From contig NZ_FMIY01000002.1 in the NCBI RefSeq assembly GCF_900095855.1, positions 1,231,322-1,295,321 on the forward strand: a stretch of 64,000 bases of DNA, in the 5' to 3' direction. The DNA comes from Megasphaera coli. GTDB taxonomy: Bacteria; Bacillota; Negativicutes; Veillonellales; Megasphaeraceae. The notes below the pieces were generated by a model, which did no database searches, was not told where the DNA came from, and was given only the letters and a program-made list of their open reading frames with translations. Made by a program: the position numbers and the translations under genes. This document shows, in pieces, positions 43,240 through 51,453 of this stretch (within the stretch, counting starts at the first letter, position 1; every line of letters begins with the position of its first letter).

Positions 43240-44148
43240 ATGGAATTAAAGCAACTCGAATCATTTGTCGCCGTCATCAAGTACGGCAGTTTTACTAAGG
43301 CCGCTCACGTCCTCTATATGTCGCAGCCTTCTATCAGTACGCACATACGGGCCTTGGAAAAACGACTCGATACTCCCCTTATTATTCGCACGACCAAGCA
43401 GATTCGCATTACCCCGCGCGGCCGGGAACTTTACGACATGGCAACGGCAATGCTGAAATTGCGGGATGACTTATTCAGCAAGTGGCAGCACGAAGATTCT
43501 CACGAAATAATCATCAGTGCTTCAACAATTCCGTCTATTTATTTGTTGCCCCAAATATTGCGCGGCTTCCGAAAAATTTATCCGGACATCCCCTTTACAA
43601 TTACGCAGGATGTAAGCGGCAATGTCATTACCTCTCTTCTCAAAGGTCAGACACAAGTAGGTTTTACGGGCATGAAAATCGACGAAGACTCATTAGAGTT
43701 TTTACCTGTCGCCTTCGACAAAATGGTTGTCATTACGCCGAACACCCCTGCCTTTCGGGCATGGCGGTCCCGAGAAAACGCAGCCGTCCAAATTATTTCC
43801 AAGTGCCCCCTTATTTTACGCGATAAAGGCAGCGGCAGTAAGTCTCATATTGACACTATTTTCGAAAAACTCCGCCTGACACCGGAAAATCTGCATATTA
43901 CGGCACGGCTTAACGAACCGGAAGGCATTAAAAATCTCGTCATCAACCAGGTCGGCGTTTCCGTCATTTCTGAAGCGGCCGTAACGGCCGCCGTCAAAGA
44001 CGGTACGCTCCTCAAATTCGAATTGCCGAAAGAATTGGCCCTGCGCCGACTTTACATGATATATCTCAAACACGGCACGCAGTCCAGTCATGTTAAACAA
44101 TTTATTCATTATGTCAAATCACTGGCATGGGAAAAGAAGGACCAATAG
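43240..44148 (+). CDS. LysR family transcriptional regulator
   Basis: A 302-residue LTTR. The N-terminal helix-turn-helix is MELKQLESFVAVIKYGSFTKAA with SQPSISTHIRALEKRL. The effector domain runs from residue 90. I start at the ATG preceded by AAGGAG. The upstream frame encodes only a hydrophobic non-coding-like stretch. Divergence from the activase gene, with 185 bases between, marks it as the likely activator of the corrinoid cluster. It resembles CysB/CbbR-like regulators found next to sulfur or C1 genes, but the inducer is unknown. Confidence 0.9.
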   Translation: MELKQLESFVAVIKYGSFTKAAHVLYMSQPSISTHIRALEKRLDTPLIIRTTKQIRITPRGRELYDMATAMLKLRDDLFSKWQHEDSHEIIISASTIPSIYLLPQILRGFRKIYPDIPFTITQDVSGNVITSLLKGQTQVGFTGMKIDEDSLEFLPVAFDKMVVITPNTPAFRAWRSRENAAVQIISKCPLILRDKGSGSKSHIDTIFEKLRLTPENLHITARLNEPEGIKNLVINQVGVSVISEAAVTAAVKDGTLLKFELPKELALRRLYMIYLKHGTQSSHVKQFIHYVKSLAWEKKDQ

Positions 44149-44182
44149 AAAAGAGCTTCCGGCCGGAAGCTCTTTTCTATTG
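44143..44182. terminator. Bidirectional terminator, 40-base perfect palindrome
   Basis: Arms of 20 bases meet with no spacer (CAATAGAAAAGAGCTTCCGG and its complement). The palindrome contains the stop codons of both the LysR gene and the convergent lipoprotein gene, and has A/T runs at both ends. Confidence 0.85.
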
Positions 44183-44734
44183 CAGGCCTGACGGATTAAC
44201 GGATGTGACCTGACCCTTGCAAAGGCCGACACGAATAAACGAACCGTCGGCGTTGCTCCATTCATATTCTCTATGTATGTGCCCCATGGTTGTGCTTTCG
44301 AGCACCAAAGTCCCGTCATAGGCCATGACGTCTTTCACTTCGTCGTAGGTCATACCTACATGGATGGCGCTGAGCGTATCCTTGGATACTACATGCCGCT
44401 CTTTGTCGTAACGATGATAGCCCGTAATTTCCTTCCACACGGCTTTGTCATTTTTAAGCTTCACGGCAATTTGTGCGCCTTCCGGCCCATCCCAGTCATA
44501 CATCACAACTTTTTCATCGTCGTATACTTTTTCTTCTTTTACTGTACCGTCTCTTCCGAAAGCCGTCTTGAGGGCGGCGTAATCCTCATCCATAGCGATG
44601 TCCGTAAATTTTTCATAAAAGGCCGTTACTTCCGGCGAAGCTTCCGCCACGGGCGCATCACTGCAGCCGGCGGCAAAAAGAGCAAAACACAAGAGCATAA
44701 GAACGGATAATACAGATTTTCCCAATCGCAACAT
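44177..44734 (-). CDS. Lipoprotein, SmpA/DUF3862-like
   Basis: 185 residues with a lipoprotein signal (FALFAAGCSD, cysteine near residue 24). The second half (DTLSAIHVGMTYDEVKDVMAYDGTL) matches the SmpA/BamE-like fold seen in DUF3862 proteins, where a HVGMTYDEV motif is usual. The first half has a similar unit (EKFTDIAMDEDYAALKTAFG), which hints at two tandem copies. The function is unknown, perhaps envelope assembly. Single gene. Confidence 0.72.
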   Translation of the reverse strand: MLRLGKSVLSVLMLLCFALFAAGCSDAPVAEASPEVTAFYEKFTDIAMDEDYAALKTAFGRDGTVKEEKVYDDEKVVMYDWDGPEGAQIAVKLKNDKAVWKEITGYHRYDKERHVVSKDTLSAIHVGMTYDEVKDVMAYDGTLVLESTTMGHIHREYEWSNADGSFIRVGLCKGQVTSVNPSGLQ

Positions 44735-44832
44735 AGCGGTTCTCCTTACATAACAATATAGACTTTAATGTATTTTCCAGTTTATTTTATACTAAACGGA
44801 TGACATATAAAAGGAAAATATATTACCGCTTC

Positions 44833-46311
44833 TCAATCTTCTGCCGAAAAAACCGTTCTCGGCTCATCCTGCGGTTCTTCAATGGTTTTAACGAAATATA
44901 TATGATCGGCAAATTTGTCCTTGTACCGCCACTTACAATAGGCACCGAATGCCGCACCCAGCACACTCCAGCCCAAAACCATGGTCCATTCCTGCAAAAC
45001 AAGGTCCGATCCCGAACCAGGAATGATGTACATAAGAAGCATAAATCCCGACAGAAGAATGGCCATTATCCCGACAACCCTGTACGGCCCGACCTTATAA
45101 GGCCGTTCCATATCCGGTTCTTTCATGCGCAGGACAAGAAATGAAACGGAGACGATAAAATAAGCCAGAACACAACCGAAATTGCCGGCATTGACAACCC
45201 AAAGAAGCATCTTTTTACCGAAGAAAACGGCGAGCATCGTTACAATCCCCATGAGTACCAGAGCATTGACAGGCGTCTTATAGACCGGATGCAGCCTGGC
45301 AAAGGCCGGCGGAATCATATGGGCGCAGGCCATGGAGTACATAGCGCGGCTGCCGCCTATAAGGAAAGAATTCCAGCTCGTAACGATACCGCAGATGCCA
45401 CCTACAATGAGAACCTTTGCCATCATGTCGCTGTTAAATGCAATAGCCATCGCATCGGCCGTAACCAGACCGCCGACACTGTTCATGGACGAAAAGATAG
45501 CCCTGCTGTCCATTAAATACCCTACGGCCCCGATGACGAAAGAGTAAAAGGCAACGGCAAGGACGATGGAGAGAACGAGAATTCGGCCGATATTTTTCAG
45601 CGAGGCCGCTATCTCCTCGGCCGCTTGGGGGATAACGTTGAAACCGATGAAAAAGAACGGCGTCATGACGGCAACGGCAAGTGTATTTTTTACCGTTTCC
45701 GCCGGCGTCGAACCGAGAAAAAGATGCCCTTCCAAGTTAGCTGCGCTGCCGGTAAGAGCCGAAGCGACAATGAGAAGAATACCTATGGCACCGATGATTA
45801 AGGTGAGAACGGTCTGCAGGACAGCCGCCGTTTTGGTCCCGACTATATTGATATACGTAATAGCCGCAACGAAAACAAGGGCCAGGATCAGCCATGTCGC
45901 ATAGATATCGAAACCGCCGACGGAATAGAGATAATACTGCAAAAAGTCGGGATATAAATATGCAAAAATCGTCGGCAGCGCACAAGCTTCAAAACAAACA
46001 ACGCCCGTATAGCCGAAGATAATAGCCCATGTACAAATAAAGGAACCGAGCTTTCCGAAAGCCCTGTAACTGAAGACGTGCTCGCCGCCGCTTTGGGGCA
46101 TTGCCGTCGTCAATTCCGCGTAAGTAAGGCCGACAAAGAAAATCGTAATGCCGCCGATAACAAAACCGAGCATGGCGCCGACTACCCCTCCCTGCATGAT
46201 CCAGTCGCCTGTCGAGACAACCCAGGCCCACCCGATCATGGCGCCGAAAGCCAATACCAATATATCCCATAAATTAAGTACTTTATTAAACTCCGAAGTT
46301 TTTCGTGCCAT
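44833..46311 (-). CDS. APC family amino acid permease
   Basis: A 492-residue secondary transporter with about twelve membrane segments. The first helix holds GAMIGWAWVVSTGDW and the later GFNVIPQAAEEIAASLKNI is typical for APC transporters of the YfnA/EAT kind. ATG 46311 has GAGAGG nine bases upstream. Possible cargo is an amino acid, ethanolamine or a polyamine. Single gene facing the flavodiiron operon's end. Confidence 0.88.
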   Translation of the reverse strand: MARKTSEFNKVLNLWDILVLAFGAMIGWAWVVSTGDWIMQGGVVGAMLGFVIGGITIFFVGLTYAELTTAMPQSGGEHVFSYRAFGKLGSFICTWAIIFGYTGVVCFEACALPTIFAYLYPDFLQYYLYSVGGFDIYATWLILALVFVAAITYINIVGTKTAAVLQTVLTLIIGAIGILLIVASALTGSAANLEGHLFLGSTPAETVKNTLAVAVMTPFFFIGFNVIPQAAEEIAASLKNIGRILVLSIVLAVAFYSFVIGAVGYLMDSRAIFSSMNSVGGLVTADAMAIAFNSDMMAKVLIVGGICGIVTSWNSFLIGGSRAMYSMACAHMIPPAFARLHPVYKTPVNALVLMGIVTMLAVFFGKKMLLWVVNAGNFGCVLAYFIVSVSFLVLRMKEPDMERPYKVGPYRVVGIMAILLSGFMLLMYIIPGSGSDLVLQEWTMVLGWSVLGAAFGAYCKWRYKDKFADHIYFVKTIEEPQDEPRTVFSAED

Positions 46312-46491
46312 AACAAAATACCTCTCATTCATAGTTCATCAAGCCGTACAAATGTATTCATTCGACATTCTAATGCTTGTGGATGTAAGCACGACAGTAA
46401 GGCAGCTTGTTCAGTCCGATCGTATTGCTCACATGTATATTTTACCGTATCGGCATGTATTTTGTATACTTTTAATATTTGCTCCAATAAT

Positions 46492-46537
46492 AAAAGGAAC
46501 AGCTCCCAAAGGCAGAAACCCCTTGAAGCTGTTCCCT
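46492..46537 (-). terminator. Intrinsic terminator of the flavodiiron gene
   Basis: Nine-base arms GGAACAGCT and AGCTGTTCC enclose a 22-base loop, followed on the minus strand by TTTTATTATT, 12 bases after the stop. Confidence 0.8.
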
Positions 46538-46549
46538 TTATTGTATTTC

Positions 46550-47773
46550 TTATTTTGCCGTTTCCGTCAGGGAATCCACTATGGCCTGTGCCATAGCATT
46601 CAGTTCCGTTTCTTTGTCGGCATGAAGTGCAGATGCCATGGTAACGCGTTCATTTAAAACGAGCATATTCTTCAAACTATTATCGACAAATTGCTGTATC
46701 AAGTCTCCGGACTTCACGGCCCATGAGCCGTTTTCCATGATGGCGACCGTACGGTTTTGTACATGCAGCGCTTTCATATGTTCAAGGAAATCCAGCATAA
46801 CCGGATAGATCCCCAAATTATATGTCACCGATGCCAGGACCAGGTGTGAGTATTTGAAGGTCAGCGAAATCAGCTCGGACACGTGCGTCGTCGATACGTC
46901 GCAAACGCGGACGTTCGTCATTCCCGTTTCACAGAGGCGGCTTGCCAACTTCTGCGCAGCCCCTTCCGTATTACCGTACATGGATGCATAGACGATGAGA
47001 ACGCCCTTTTCTTCCGGCTCGTACGTGCTCCAATGCTGGTATTTGTCAAGAAGATAGGCGAAGTCGGAGCGCCAGACCGGGCCGTGCAAGGGACAAATAA
47101 ACTTGATCTTGTCCAGGACGGCTGCAGCCTTGCCGAGGAGGAATTGGACATGGGGTCCGTATTTGCCGACAATATTTGTATAGTACCGCCGTGCTTCATC
47201 AATCCAGTCGCGGTCAAAGTTTACTTCATCCGCAAAAAGTTTTCCGTCCAAGGCGATGAATGAACCGAAAGCATCGGCTGAAAAGAGAGCCCCGTTCGTG
47301 AGATCAAGTGTAACCATCGCTTCGGGCCAGTGTACCATCGGCGCGGCGACAAAGGTCACTTTGTGCTTGCCGAAAGATTGCACGTCCCCTTCCTTAACTT
47401 CGATGAGTTCCTGTTTGTCGACAGAGAAGCCGAACTGCCGCATGAACATGAAGGATTTTTCCGTACTGATAATCTTTACCTTCGGATAGCGGAGCAAAAT
47501 TTCTTCAATGCTCGCACCGTGATCGGGTTCCATATGATTGATGACGAGATAATCAAGATCTCTGCCGTTTAATACGTATTCAATATTTTCAAGCAGTTGC
47601 CGGCATGCGCCCCAATCGACCGTGTCAAAAAGAACCGTGCTTTTATCGAGCAATAAGTAGGCGTTATATGAAACACCTAAGGGGATGGGATGAATATTTT
47701 CAAACAGATGGGTCCGATGATCGTTGGCCCCGACCCAGTAAAGGTCTTCCGTTATGTTACGTACGCAATACAT
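46550..47773 (-). CDS. Flavodiiron protein (FprA type)
   Basis: A 407-residue A-type flavoprotein that reduces O2 to water or NO to N2O. The metallo-beta-lactamase domain carries all diiron ligands: NHMEPDHGAS, PMVHWPEAM, FSADAFG and CPLHGPVWR. The C-terminal flavodoxin domain (from about residue 255) has the FMN loop YASMYGNTEG. Electrons normally come from rubredoxin. A rubredoxin domain occurs in the next gene upstream (33 bases away on the same strand), which is suggestive. Confidence 0.95.
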   Translation of the reverse strand: MYCVRNITEDLYWVGANDHRTHLFENIHPIPLGVSYNAYLLLDKSTVLFDTVDWGACRQLLENIEYVLNGRDLDYLVINHMEPDHGASIEEILLRYPKVKIISTEKSFMFMRQFGFSVDKQELIEVKEGDVQSFGKHKVTFVAAPMVHWPEAMVTLDLTNGALFSADAFGSFIALDGKLFADEVNFDRDWIDEARRYYTNIVGKYGPHVQFLLGKAAAVLDKIKFICPLHGPVWRSDFAYLLDKYQHWSTYEPEEKGVLIVYASMYGNTEGAAQKLASRLCETGMTNVRVCDVSTTHVSELISLTFKYSHLVLASVTYNLGIYPVMLDFLEHMKALHVQNRTVAIMENGSWAVKSGDLIQQFVDNSLKNMLVLNERVTMASALHADKETELNAMAQAIVDSLTETAK

Positions 47774-47806
47774 AGGAAAAGCTCCTTTCTCTATAATATA
47801 TTTGTA

Positions 47807-49720
47807 TTATTCTCTAATAAAAGCGGCCTTTTCTTCGGCACATTCCGGGCAGACCCAATCTTCCGGCAAGGCACTGAACAAGGTTCCCGGTGCAACATCC
47901 GCCTCCTCATCGCCGCGTTCGGGAATATACTCATAACCACAGCCGCTGCAGACATATACGGGACCGATGGGCTCCGCTTTCGGCGGCAGGGGCCGTTTCA
48001 TCTTGACCATAGGCGGTGCCGCTTTCTTTTCACCTCTGCCGAGAGCGTCCGCCAGAAGCGGCAGTATTTCTCCGACATCGCCGACAATACCGTAGTCGCA
48101 GTTCTTAAAAATCGGCGCATTTCTATTCTTGTTGACGGCCACAATTGTAGAGGCATCCTTAATGCCTTTCAAATGCTGCTTGGCGCCGGAAATACCACAG
48201 GCAATATAAAGGTTACCCGTAAACTTTTGTCCCGACATGCCCACATACCGTTCCAAAGGAATATACTTGAGCGTTTCCGCAACGGGGCGTGACGAGCCGA
48301 TGGCGGCGCCGGCGGCGGCTGCGAGGTCTTCAACGAGTTTCATATTTTCTTTATCACCGATGCCCTTGCCGGCGGAGACGACGCGTTCAGCCTGCGCAAT
48401 AGGCGTATCTGCAGGAATACCGACGGAAAAATCATAGCCGTCTTTGACGAGGGCCGCGACCAGTTCGGCCACCTTGGCTTTACTGTCGCCTTCCGTAATG
48501 ATTTTGCCCTTGCGGATGCCCGTAACGGGAGCCGCCTTTTTAGCGGCGCCCGGCCGTGCTTCATGACCGGAATTGCCGAGCTTGCCCAGAAGATGAGCCG
48601 CAATGACGAGGCGCTGAATTTCGTTGGTTCCTTCGTAAATCGTCGTAATCTTCGCATCTCTGTAAGCCCGTTCCACATCCATTCCTTTGAGGAAGCCGGA
48701 ACCGCCGAAAATCTGCAGCGCATCGTTCGTGATTTCCATAGCCGAATCGGAAGCGTACATTTTTGCCATAGCGGCCTCCATGCCGTAGGCCGCATGTTGC
48801 TCCTTCAGTTCGGCCGCCGAGTAAACGAGATAGCGCGAAGCACGCAGCTTCGTAGCCATGTCGGCGAGCTTAAAAGACACGCCCTGATGTACGCCGATGG
48901 GAGCGCCGAACTGGTGCCGTTCTTTAGCGTAATCCAAAGCGCTTTCATAAGCGCCCTGAGCAATGCCCAAGGCTTGAGACGCAATGCCGATGCGGCCGCC
49001 GTCCAAGGTCGCCATGGCGATTTTAAAGCCTTGTCCTTCTTTGCCGAGAAGGTTTTCCTTCGGTACTTTCACGTCATTAAAAATGAGTTCCGCCGTCGAC
49101 GACGAGCGAATGCCCAATTTATCGTAATGGTCACCGAATTCAAAACCCTGCCGCTCTTTTTCCACAATGAAGGCCGATATGCCCTTTGTGCCGATGTCAG
49201 GTGTCGTAACGGCAAAGACAACGTAGATATCCGCCTTCGGTGCATTCGTAATAAAGATTTTGCCGCCGTTCAGGAGATAATAGTCGCCCTTATCGACAGC
49301 CGTCGTTTCCGTACCGCCCGCATCGGATCCGGCGTTTTCTTCGGTCAAACCGAAGGCACCCAATTTCTCGCCCTTCGCCAAAGGCACCAAGTATTTTTTC
49401 TTCTGCTCTTCCGTCCCGAAGGCCGCAATAGGATACGATCCGAGGGATACGTGAGCCGACAGGATGACGCCTATGCCGCCGTCGACGCGGGACAATTCTT
49501 CGACGGCAATAGCATAGCTGAGTATGTCCCTGCCGGCGCCGCCATATTTCTCTTCATAAGGCAGGCCGAGCCAGCCGTTGGCGGCCATTTTCTTCACCAC
49601 GTCATCGGGAAACTCATTGTTTTGATCCAGGCTGAAAGCAATGGGCCGTATTTCCTTTTCCGCAAAAGTCCGAATTTCTTTGCGAAGCGCTTCATGCGCT
49701 TCCGTCGTTTGAAATAACAT
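47807..49720 (-). CDS. Acyl-CoA dehydrogenase / ETF-alpha / rubredoxin fusion
   Basis: 637 residues with three modules. Residues 1-380 are a complete acyl-CoA dehydrogenase (LTEENAGSDAGGTET, catalytic glutamate in IYEGTNEIQR). Residues about 405-570 resemble an ETF alpha FAD-binding part (GGAEKIG-type region ERVVSAGKGIGDKEN, GSSRPVAETLKYIP, CGISGAKQHLKGIK). The C-terminal 50 residues are rubredoxin with CSGCGY and CPEC iron ligands. The fusion should allow electron transfer between flavins and a rubredoxin iron, but ETF beta is not in the window. An Rrf2-type gene lies three bases upstream. Confidence 0.92.
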   Translation of the reverse strand: MLFQTTEAHEALRKEIRTFAEKEIRPIAFSLDQNNEFPDDVVKKMAANGWLGLPYEEKYGGAGRDILSYAIAVEELSRVDGGIGVILSAHVSLGSYPIAAFGTEEQKKKYLVPLAKGEKLGAFGLTEENAGSDAGGTETTAVDKGDYYLLNGGKIFITNAPKADIYVVFAVTTPDIGTKGISAFIVEKERQGFEFGDHYDKLGIRSSSTAELIFNDVKVPKENLLGKEGQGFKIAMATLDGGRIGIASQALGIAQGAYESALDYAKERHQFGAPIGVHQGVSFKLADMATKLRASRYLVYSAAELKEQHAAYGMEAAMAKMYASDSAMEITNDALQIFGGSGFLKGMDVERAYRDAKITTIYEGTNEIQRLVIAAHLLGKLGNSGHEARPGAAKKAAPVTGIRKGKIITEGDSKAKVAELVAALVKDGYDFSVGIPADTPIAQAERVVSAGKGIGDKENMKLVEDLAAAAGAAIGSSRPVAETLKYIPLERYVGMSGQKFTGNLYIACGISGAKQHLKGIKDASTIVAVNKNRNAPIFKNCDYGIVGDVGEILPLLADALGRGEKKAAPPMVKMKRPLPPKAEPIGPVYVCSGCGYEYIPERGDEEADVAPGTLFSALPEDWVCPECAEEKAAFIRE

Positions 49721-49723
49721 ATG

Positions 49724-50152
49724 TCAAACCTCCTCACACTGATGTATGTAACTGCCGTTTATAATGGTCATCAGGCTCGTAGCACGCAGTTTTTCTTCAA
49801 TTTCCCGCTGAATGGCGCGCAAGTTTCCGTGAATTCGACACAGACCATGCACTCTCTGCCACTCACAGTCGTAGTCGTTGCGCATACAGCCTGTAACATG
49901 TACAGCCTCTTCCATGGTGATGATGAGGTCATAGAGAGAGACCTCTTTTAAATCTACAAGGAGACAACAGCCGCCTTTCGGTCCCCGTTCCAAACCGACA
50001 ATACCGGCCTTGGACAACTGCTTCAGTATTTTATACACAAAGGCCAGGGGAATTTGTTCATCTGCCGCCAATACGGGTGCAATACGTACCTTCCCGTCCT
50101 GCAGCGACCGAAGAATCCGTAAGGCATAATCTGATTTTCTATTCATTAACAC
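49724..50152 (-). CDS. Rrf2 family transcriptional regulator
   Basis: A 142-residue Rrf2/IscR-like repressor. The N-terminal winged helix is KSDYALRILRSLQDG with IPLAFVYKILKQLSKAGIV and the wing GLERGPKGGC. Cysteines in TGCMRNDYDCEWQRVHGLC could bind an iron-sulfur cluster as in IscR and NsrR. The GTG at 50152 has better spacing to GGAAG; ATG 50146 is the alternative. It leads the acyl-CoA dehydrogenase fusion. The split RIC operon is divergent. Confidence 0.88.
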   Translation of the reverse strand: MLMNRKSDYALRILRSLQDGKVRIAPVLAADEQIPLAFVYKILKQLSKAGIVGLERGPKGGCCLLVDLKEVSLYDLIITMEEAVHVTGCMRNDYDCEWQRVHGLCRIHGNLRAIQREIEEKLRATSLMTIINGSYIHQCEEV

Positions 50153-50168
50153 GATATCGCTTCCTATT

Positions 50169-50183
50169 CAATAACAGTTATTG
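50169..50183. promoter_or_regulatory. Palindromic operator of the Rrf2 gene
   Basis: The 15-base perfect palindrome CAATAACAGTTATTG lies a few bases downstream of the -10 box, at the presumed transcription start, so a bound repressor would block the promoter. Autoregulation by Rrf2 is the simple reading. Confidence 0.6.
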
Positions 50184-50188
50184 TCTAC

Positions 50189-50217
50189 ATTTTATTATTC
50201 TGGACAGGCAAGGTCAA
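50189..50217 (-). promoter_or_regulatory. Promoter of the Rrf2/acyl-CoA dehydrogenase operon
   Basis: Minus-strand TTGACC, exactly 17 bases, then TAAAAT, about 40 bases before the Rrf2 start. Confidence 0.6.
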
Positions 50218-50584
50218 GAATATGAGTGTTTCTCATAAAGTTCTTGGCTGTGTTTTTATACATCCCATATTTTTTTCTTCTCCTTTTTCTTTCAATTAAA
50301 AGATTTTGCCAATGCCCTTTATACTTATATAATTCTTCTAATCGGTCGCCCGTTTTCTATTCTTTGCAAAAACGACCACTTTCGCATAAATATGGCCGAA
50401 TGGCCCGAAAAAAAATATTATTTCAATTCTTTTTACAAAAACATAAAATCATCTTATGCAATTACGGCATTGGAGAATTTTTTGCCTGTTGCTTTTACAA
50501 CCGTCAAAGGCGCCGGACTGCGCTATACTGGTCTCAGAAATGAAGAGCCCCGCATTACGGGAATAGCTAAAGGAGGAACTCACT

Positions 50585-50830
50585 ATGTTAAAAACAGTTT
50601 TGAAAAAATTTGAAGATATGAACGATACGGTTACGGAAGATATGCTCGTCGGCGACATTGTCCGCCTTCATCCGGAAGTCATAGACACCTTGCTTTCTCA
50701 GGGCATGCACTGTCTCGGCTGCCCGTCATCACAGCAGGAAAGCCTCGCCAATGCCTGCATGGTACACGGCCTTGACCCCGCTAAAATCACGACGGCCGTA
50801 AACGTTGCCATTCAGGCAAATAAGCAGTAG
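50585..50830 (+). CDS. DUF1858 (ScdA N-terminal-like) protein
   Basis: An 81-residue protein with the DUF1858 domain (DMLVGDIVRLHPEVIDTLLS, then GMHCLGCPSSQQ). The Cys-x-x-Cys pair resembles the N-terminal domain of ScdA/YtfE and of hybrid redox proteins. AAAGGAGG precedes the ATG. It is the first of three closely spaced genes whose last member is a hemerythrin, so together they look like a split iron-cluster repair protein. Confidence 0.85.
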   Translation: MLKTVLKKFEDMNDTVTEDMLVGDIVRLHPEVIDTLLSQGMHCLGCPSSQQESLANACMVHGLDPAKITTAVNVAIQANKQ

Positions 50831-50842
50831 GAGGATTTTCTA

Positions 50843-51430
50843 ATGAGCGCATTTTTAGGCCCCGTCCACTTTTGGTTATATAAAAAGATTCAACTGCAAG
50901 AAGGGCTGATTGACGCCATCGGCACCTACGCCGTAAAAAACGGCTGGCTCACGGCGGATGAAGTGAAAGCATACGAAACGGCGGAACGGCGCGACCTGGC
51001 CGAAGCCGTTGACGGCAGCAACATTCACGGCTGGCTTCAAAACCGTATCCATGACAGTGAAGGCCGCCTGGCCGACTTGGTGACAACGCTTACGGCAACC
51101 GACACTGTCCGCTTTGCCGATCTGAAAGAAGTCGCCTGCAACTTCGGCAAAGCGGCCGTTACGGAAGTTCCCGTAACGGCACCGGAAGCCTTTCATCTCT
51201 TGGACGACACCTTACTCAACGGTATGCCTTGCGACCAAGTTATGAAAGTCGTCGAAAGTACACCGGACACCGTTATCTGGGAAGAGACGCAGGATTTGCA
51301 CGGCGAATTTTGGAACGGTAAGGGCGATTGCTACTATAAACTGCGCAGCGCTTTGATTAAAGGTCTTCTCTCGGGCAGTACCTTTAAGCTTAAGAGCCTC
51401 GGCGGGCGGCAGTATGAAATCAGCAAGTAA
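50843..51430 (+). CDS. Hypothetical protein between DUF1858 and hemerythrin genes
   Basis: 195 residues, no known domain recognised. Two similar parts: the first is rich in tryptophan and charged helix (NGWLTADEVKAYETAERRD), the second contains VIWEETQDLHGEFWNGKGDC and a basic C-terminus. One CxxH-free cysteine pair is not obvious, so metal binding is uncertain. AGGAGG lies 12 bases after the previous stop, which makes co-expression sure. Function is inferred only by neighbours. Confidence 0.75.
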   Translation: MSAFLGPVHFWLYKKIQLQEGLIDAIGTYAVKNGWLTADEVKAYETAERRDLAEAVDGSNIHGWLQNRIHDSEGRLADLVTTLTATDTVRFADLKEVACNFGKAAVTEVPVTAPEAFHLLDDTLLNGMPCDQVMKVVESTPDTVIWEETQDLHGEFWNGKGDCYYKLRSALIKGLLSGSTFKLKSLGGRQYEISK

Positions 51431-51453
51431 ATTTTACGAAAAGAGGTATTGTT

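Larger units (their letters stand above)
50153..50584. other. Divergent regulatory region, no gene seen
   Basis: 430 bases between the Rrf2 gene and the DUF1858 operon. It carries the promoter and palindrome of the Rrf2 gene near 50169-50217. The rest is AT-rich with short spurious frames, a likely leader for the DUF1858 operon with a possible -10 at TATACT near 50525. Confidence 0.6.

Noticed and set aside
48563-49717. 384-residue open frame on the plus strand
   Set aside because: It is fully antisense to the acyl-CoA dehydrogenase fusion, which has all expected motifs. The composition is rich in arginine and phenylalanine, typical of a shadow frame.
50226-50543. 105-residue frame in the Rrf2-DUF1858 gap
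   Set aside because: Low-complexity hydrophobic and aromatic composition from AT-rich DNA, no ribosome site, and it overlaps the probable leader.
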